Source: Mesaphorura yosii
Lineage: Eukaryota > Arthropoda > Collembola > Poduromorpha > Tullbergiidae
Reading direction: 5' to 3'
Length of the DNA stretch: 64,000 bases
NCBI GenBank assembly: GCA_009869945.1
Contig: WIXG01000008.1
Span: 549,465-613,464, forward strand
Part shown: positions 57,704-64,000 of the stretch, piece after piece
Layout of the letters: the number at the start of each line of letters is the position of its first letter
Numbering within the stretch: the first letter of the stretch is position 1
Notes under the pieces: generated by a model
Databases searched by the model: none
What the model was told of the DNA's origin: nothing
The model's input: the letters and a program-made list of their open reading frames with translations, nothing else
Translations under genes and position numbers: made by a program

Positions 57704-60700
57704 ATGGGCTCAAAGTGTTGTCGATGCACTCAAGATCAGCAGCAGCAAAATAATAATAATCCACACAAGTGAGCACAATCTTTGACTAAATTCTTATATC
57801 TTATCTGTATCGGATCATAGCCTTGTCTCGCCTTGTTGTTGTTTTCCCATATACCATTATTTTCTGTCGTAAGAATATTTTCTTTTCCACCCAAAATTGC
57901 ATATCCAGCCCACAGCACGCACATAAACTCGTCCGTCGCAGTCTGTTAGCGTGCAAGGACATAAATTAATTGTCACATCTTGTATTTCTTTCTCTACTCG
58001 CTCTTTCTCTCTGGCGTGGCGTGGCGTCTGAAATGTGACAGATCATTGGTCTATGGACGAAGATTGTCACGTGAACTATACAAACCAACGACTGCAACGA
58101 CGCTCTCAACCATGGACAGTGAACCTCCAGAACTTCTCAGAACTCTGACTGACCTTTCAGTGAAAGTTGGAACTAGAACAAGATTTCTGGTAGAAATTAA
58201 GTCCAACTCAACACTCAAGGTAACCCGTTAAAATTTGAATATGTGATACACATAAATATGGACATGCGGTGCAGTTTGATATAGTGCCCGGTGCGCAGAG
58301 CCAAATAAGTAAAAATAGACTTCTCGGGGGTTGTTCATCTGAGCGACCAATTTGTGAACGCTTTGTGTCATGTGCATTATTAATTGCTTGAGGTCAGATC
58401 TCAGATGTCCTTTCCATTGTAAGACACAGGACATCATGCACCTGTCGTTGACATATTGCAAAATGTGTGAGATGAAAGAGATAAATGATTTCGTGGCACT
58501 GAAAGCTGAAGATTTTTCATTGTCGTATCGGCAATGTCAGTGAATGAAATGAACTCTCCCTGCTAGAAAATAATATTGTTTCGACTTCGTGTAATCTTAA
58601 GTATCTTCATCACCTAATTTTAATTTCGATTGCGCGGCTAACCGCAAGATCAAATCTTCTCCATTGTGAAATTTTCATCATGAGACTTTCACTTACTGAA
58701 TGATGTGGCGGAGTGAAAGCAAATTTACAAACTTCCGTAATTAAACGGTAATTTCTTTTTGTCAGGTGAGTTGGTACCACAATACCAGTCGACTCAATGG
58801 CGACGCAAGGTTCATTACTTCCAACGAGGATCAAGTGTACTATTTGGACATCAGTCCGGTCACGCCGGAAGATGAGGGTCGCTGGACTGTTGTTGCAGAA
58901 AACCTCGGTGGAAGAAAAACTTCTTCTGCCCATCTCAAAGTCCTCAGTATGTTCTCCGTTTAATAAAACGTCATATTTTAATCCCTTTAAAGCGAATAAT
59001 TTTCTTCCAGTTCCACGTGCGTACAAGCCACCAGAGTTTGTGCAGAACCTTCGTGCTCTTCTTACAGACGCTGGAACCGTTTCACTTGAATGCAAGGTAA
59101 GCGAAATTCTGAATTGATTGCTCCTCCAAGTTCAACCTGTGGAGTTGTCGTTTGGTACGCCCAATTTTAGGTGACCGGTGTCCCAACGCCCGTCTTGCGA
59201 TGGTACAAAGACTCTGTCGAAATAAAACCTGGTGATATATTTGCATTGACCGCGTCCGGTACGGATCCCACGAGTCTGGGGACTTACACTTGTGAAGCCG
59301 TCAATTGCATGGGCCGAGCTACCTCTTCCTCGTCGGTACATGTTCAAAACAAAGCCCTGCCAATCATGTTGGAAGAATTAGTTGACCACAAAGCCAGAGT
59401 GGGAGAATGTCACATCCTCCGCGTCACGCTGCTTCCACCGTATCCAAGTAGAATTGAGTGGTACAACAAGGGCAACCTCATTCCGTCCACCAACACTAAA
59501 ATTATATCGTTTGATGATGGAATTGCGAGCATGACGCTGAGTCCGTTAGAACTGACCGACGATGGCGAGTGGAATGTGCGGTTTTATTCTCCGGACGGCG
59601 CGGATGGTGAAATCATGACACAATCCCGTTGTCAGTTGTCAATTGTGATCCCGAAGAACTACAGAAAGCCACGATTTTTGGAAGATCTCAAAGCTATTTT
59701 GACTGAAGAAGGACTGGTGTCTTTCGAGTGCAAGGTCGTTGGATTTCCGACGCCGCAACTTCATTGGTAGGTTGGCTTAAACTAATTTTGACTTTGACGA
59801 AAGCGGAATTAATTCTAGCGTGTGCTCACAAAAGGTATAAAGACGGCCATGAACTGAGACCGGGTGATGTGTACCAGCTGAGTGGAGCCAATTCTTTGGG
59901 AGTTTATTCCTGCATCGCCACCAACTGCATGGGAAGTTCAGAATCAACCGCTAAGCTTACCTTTGATGACATTCAGCACCAGTTAAGCGATGACGAGAAA
60001 GCCCAGTTGAAGGATGCGAACTTGCGTCCACCAACTTTCACTAAAGGGCTTCTCTCAACCGAAGCTAAACTGAACGACAGCACGAAGTTGGTCGTGCACT
60101 GCACCAGTGAGAAGGCTACGGTGACCTGGTACCGAGACAATCAGGAGATCGCAGGTGACACAGACAAGTACAAACTCACTGCTGAAGCAGGTGGAAAATT
60201 TACGCTTGAAATAAGCAACCTGCAAGAAGAAGACAACTGCGAATGGAAGTGCTTGGCCGTGAATGAGTACGGCCACAGTATCACGTCCTGCAGAATCAAA
60301 GTACAAATTCCATCGCATTACCGAAAGCCAAAGTTCTTGGAATCACTCCGTGCAAACCTCAGTCCAGAGGGCATGGTCAATCTGGAATGCAAGGTCATTG
60401 GCGTTCCCCAGGTTATAGTTGATTCCAATTAATAATTATCACTTACCTAAGTTGAGTATGAACACAGTTGCTTTCTTTTCTGTTAGCCAACCTTGAAGTG
60501 GTACAAGGACGGAATTGAACTTAAACCCGGGGACATTCACCGAATTATATCCGGGCAAGATGGCGAGTGCTGCCTGGGAACTTACACCTGTGAGGCAAAA
60601 AATTGCATGGGGACGGTCTCGTCGTCCGCAGCGCTTCTTGGGTTTGAAGACCGAGCACAACCACCGGCCGCAAAAGCACCTCCATTGGCGCCAGCAAAGG

Positions 60701-63700
60701 CGCCGTTAGCTCCACCGGTTGATGCTTCATTGTCAACTATACTTGAGGAACGATCATCACAGCTTCAAAGTGTCTACGAAACACCGCAACTGCAGTTAGA
60801 TGACAAATCCATTAGTTTAAGTTTGGAAGGCAAAGAAGTAAGCATCTCATTGTACGAGACTCCGGACCTCACAGAAGCTGATGCACAGCAAATTGTGGAA
60901 ATGTTTGCTCAGCAATTATCAGAGCACGTTTCAGAACAAGGTGTTGTGTCTCTCCCGTCGCTTCGATTTGTTCGTGAAGCGTCTCGGTCTGGGCGGATCG
61001 CGATGGAGGCAGTGGTAATAGACGTGAGCTCACCCTTTGAGACGGCGAACGATGTGACTGAGAATGATATTCAGTCTGAGTTAAGCGATGAAGAGTTGGT
61101 TCTTCCTTTGCAAGTCCGGGATGACCAGCCTCTGTATCAAGTGAGTCCGCTGTCAGATCGCGAGGAATTCGATGATGAGTTCGCTATCGCAGAACTTCGG
61201 GAGTCCAGTTTATCGACACCAGTGGCCACTGAACAACCCCTTTATCCACAAATATGTCCAATCGACTTCTCACAAACACAAGTCAGGGACCTCGACGAGT
61301 CTTCAATTGAAAGTGCGTCTGTTCATGAATCAATGGCCAGCTATCAACTGTTTCCGATTGAGGAAAAGCAGCCGCTGAGTTTTGAGCAAGCTGACTCCTG
61401 GAAAGAACAGGGGGTGAGACAGACGGTTGCCCACCAGATTGAAAGTTCCCAGGAAGGAGTTTTGGTTGAACAACCAGCGACGTATTCCGACTTTAATTCC
61501 ATGTCCTCCCAGTCAGCACTAACTGGAACGGAAGCAGAGCCACAGTTTTTTCCACCGAATCAAGAAATTGAAACCAGTGACTATTTCCACTTCGAGAATG
61601 TTGACAGTTTACGAGAAGTGGACGCAGAGATGGCAGAGAAGATGTTCCTGAATCTCACTTTGCTTGAACGCCAAGCACAGATTGCGGAACTTCAGCAGCA
61701 TCTCAGTCTGCTGGGTTCGGAAATCGAGGAGCAGTGCGTTACACAGGCGGATCTAGTGTACCCTGATTTAGGATATCCAGTGCAAGTGTTGGGTGAAGAG
61801 ATTCCAGGGGAATACGCGGAAACTTTGTCCGATGTCACGAGTATCAGAAGCCTCGAGACGGTTGGAACGGAAGCAAGTCTTTCAACAGGCCAGGCTGAAA
61901 TTTTACCTTCCATTCAAGTCCTTGCCAGTGAGCAAGTGTACAACATTCCATTTTACGAGCAAATGTCAGGTGCTGAAGAGTTGGATGAATTGACATTAGT
62001 CGAATCTATCGTAATTCCACAAGAAAAAGACAACCTAGTTGAAGCTGATAAAAAGAAAGAGACTTTTCAAACAAAAGACAATGCAGCCGCAATCCAGACC
62101 CTCATTACTGATCAAGCTGAGCCGGAACCCGAACCCAAAGCTCAACCAATCAAAGAAGTTCCAAAGGTTAAAAAGTTCCAAAATGCAGACTCAATTTGCG
62201 AAGAGGATCTCTTCGAAGAGTGCGTGGAGGAGACTGTACTGCCTGAGATTATCTCAAAGAAAAAAGCCACAAAACAGAGTGAAAGCCAGCCCCTTGAACG
62301 TGTTGACGCCATAATAGAAGAAAAGGTGCTGGCAGAGGACCGCGAGCAAGCACTAGTGCTGCCAAAATGTTCCAAAGACTCAAGTCAAAAACAGGAAAGT
62401 AACCCCGAAATTCAAGTACTATTCCCTAAAGCTCATGAAATTCGGGAAGAGACCACTGAGAAAATTTCAACAGCTGGTCAACCCCAGTCTAATAATGCCA
62501 AACCCATTGCCGATGTGAGTGCATTGACCACCGCTGCTGAAGACCAAGCTCAAATCTTTTCTTTCGCCGAAACGTCAGAAACAGCTACGCAAAAAGAGAC
62601 ACTCACAGCCGTGCCTCAGCCCGATTCCGAAAAATCACAACTGGGTATCAGCGAAGTTCCACAGGAGCATTTGCAAAAGGTTACGAAAACGATATTGACC
62701 CAATTTATTGGCGGTGAAGAGGAAGAAGACTTAAAGGAGGCTGAAGTTCTCTTTCCACTCGAAGGCAAGAGAGAAGAAATGGCTAACATAAAGCGAAAGA
62801 AGGTGCAAAGCGAGACGATATCACCCGAAGAACAACTAGAATCTATTGGTAATTACGCCAAAATCTTTCACCTTGACCGTTATCACTTCACAATCTTATC
62901 GAACTGAAACTAAAGAATTTCATGTTTGCATTGTGCAGCTGCTCCAATCTTCATTAGTGCACCGCGCATTTACACCAATGTGAAAGATGGATCGGTGACG
63001 ATAGAAGTGATTGTGCAGTCTAAAACTAGGCCCGACGCACACGTGACGAAAGACAAATCCCGCATCAAAGAGGACACGAGGATCTCAACGCAGGTGGAAG
63101 CCATTGAAAATGTAATAAGAGAAATGATTCCACGATTAGTATGAAGAAACGTTAGTGATACATTTCGTCTTCGCAGGGCTTCTACAACGTGTCTCTAAAA
63201 ATTAAGAATTACACAAAGGACGACTTTGGAACTTACGAGATCTTGGTCAAGAATGAACGAGGTGAAAGCTGCGCCGAGAATATCAAACTAGGATGCTTCC
63301 AAGAATGGCCACAGCTATCTGAATCAGATGTGATCCAAATTTCTGAAGGCCTCAAGTACACTGTAACCACAAATGCTGATATCTGCCGCCTACGGTATGA
63401 AACAATTTTTGATATAAATCTCGTCTTGTTTATGCAAAAGGTCGCAGAGGAAGGAGAAGCAGCGGAACTGACATGTAAGCTGGTCAACGTAACAAAATGT
63501 GACATTTCATGGTACAAGTAAGTCCCGATACGTCGAATATAACCAATCACAAAGGAATGGACTCAGCAGATAATCTTCTCAAACAGGAATTCGATAGAAT
63601 TAACGGAATCGCCTCTCACAATTCATTCATTTGATGGTACAGTAGCGACGCTCACCATTCCAAAGGCGGAAAGAGCATACACTGGAACCTATATGATACA

Positions 63701-64000
63701 ATTTCGGAAGGCCGGAGAAGTTAAAAAATCTGAGGCGGAGTTAGTTATCAAGCGAAAATCACGTAAGAAATTACACAATGAGATTGCTTAGGACAGGCAA
63801 TAATAAAACAAACCAATAGTTCCACCTACAATTCATGGAAGCCCCAAGCTAAATATCAACAAGAAGATACGGTCTCTATCCTTGGAGTGCATAGTTCATA
63901 GTGATAGTCCACCCAAAGTGAAAGTCATGAAGGGAACGGAAACTATTGTTGAGGACAAAAAGCACTTTGCTAAAGTTGAGCAATTGAAAGAGGTACGAGA
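57704..64000 (+). CDS. titin-like giant Ig-domain sarcomere protein, N-terminal part
   Basis: Exons 57704–57768, 58042–58219, 58766–58946, 59011–59096, 59171–59766, 59835–60411, 60487–62848, 62939–63093, 63177–63517, 63587–63762 and 63820 to beyond the window chain in frame for about 1,630 residues. It starts MGSKCCRCTQDQQQQ. Six Ig domains follow, each with a linker such as RKPRFLEDL or RKPKFLESL, a W-Y-K-D core and a YTCEAVNCMG- or YSCIATNCMG-type strand. Then comes a Pro/Ala linker and about 750 residues rich in Glu, Gln and Ser without domains, and then further Ig domains (APIFISAPRIYTN onward). Families of this kind (titin, kettin/Sallimus, TTN-1) anchor thick or thin filaments and act as springs. 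Which member this is cannot be settled from the N-terminus. Confidence 0.85.

Noticed and set aside
63395-63440. A GTATGA…AAAAG stretch inside a titin-like Ig exon that looks like a short intron.
   Set aside because: Removing it would break the frame into the following VAEEGEAAELTCKL. Leaving it in keeps the frame open.

Overview
This window is eukaryotic and animal. Nearly every gene is cut by short introns with GT–AG ends, several stop codons are followed by AATAAA, and the proteins are metazoan: muscle myosin heavy chain, a titin-like Ig-repeat protein, a Cys-loop receptor, PPIL2, NBAS, COX19, PPCDC, Tudor-domain and C2H2 zinc-finger proteins. The myosin motor reads like an arthropod-type sequence, but I see only one duplicated exon, not the several exon clusters of the fly gene. 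An alternative oxidase is also present, which fits a non-insect animal. My best guess is a panarthropod-grade ecdysozoan such as a tardigrade or a basal arthropod. The phylum cannot be fixed from the sequence alone.

Layout. 1–8.3 kb: no supportable gene. 8.3–9.5 kb (+): Tudor-domain gene. 10.0–12.0 kb (+): PPIL2 (U-box plus cyclophilin), followed by a retroelement fragment. 12.9–14.2 kb (–): intronless Cys-loop receptor. 14.7–18.4 kb (–): two tandem Tudor-domain genes. 19.6–20.1 kb (+): small secreted Cys-rich protein. 21–22.9 kb: weak membrane-protein candidates. 24.1–25.3 kb (+): alternative oxidase. 26.0–33.9 kb (+): NBAS, with intronless COX19 and PPCDC inside one of its introns. 34.1–34.6 kb (–): small unknown gene, tail to tail with NBAS. 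35.1–50.9 kb (+): muscle myosin heavy chain with about 41 coding exons, a duplicated loop-2 exon and several foreign insertions in its introns. 52.6–56.2 kb (+): 11-finger C2H2 protein. 57.7–64 kb (+): N-terminal part of a titin-like Ig protein, running off the window.

Exon boundaries come from GT–AG sites, reading frame and family alignment from memory. For PPIL2, AOX, NBAS, myosin, the zinc-finger gene, the small secreted protein and the three Tudor genes, the summed exon lengths are exact multiples of three, which supports the models.

Functional themes: sarcomere (myosin, titin-like), mitochondria and metabolism (AOX, COX19, PPCDC), germline or RNA (three Tudor paralogues; PPIL2 is spliceosome-associated), ER–Golgi trafficking (NBAS). 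The most unusual points are two decayed copies of an intron-containing element with a GIY-YIG-like domain inside myosin introns, the nested COX19–PPCDC pair, mutually exclusive loop-2 myosin exons, a receptor whose M2 entrance has lost the anion-channel proline, and three Tudor genes with identical intron positions and phases.
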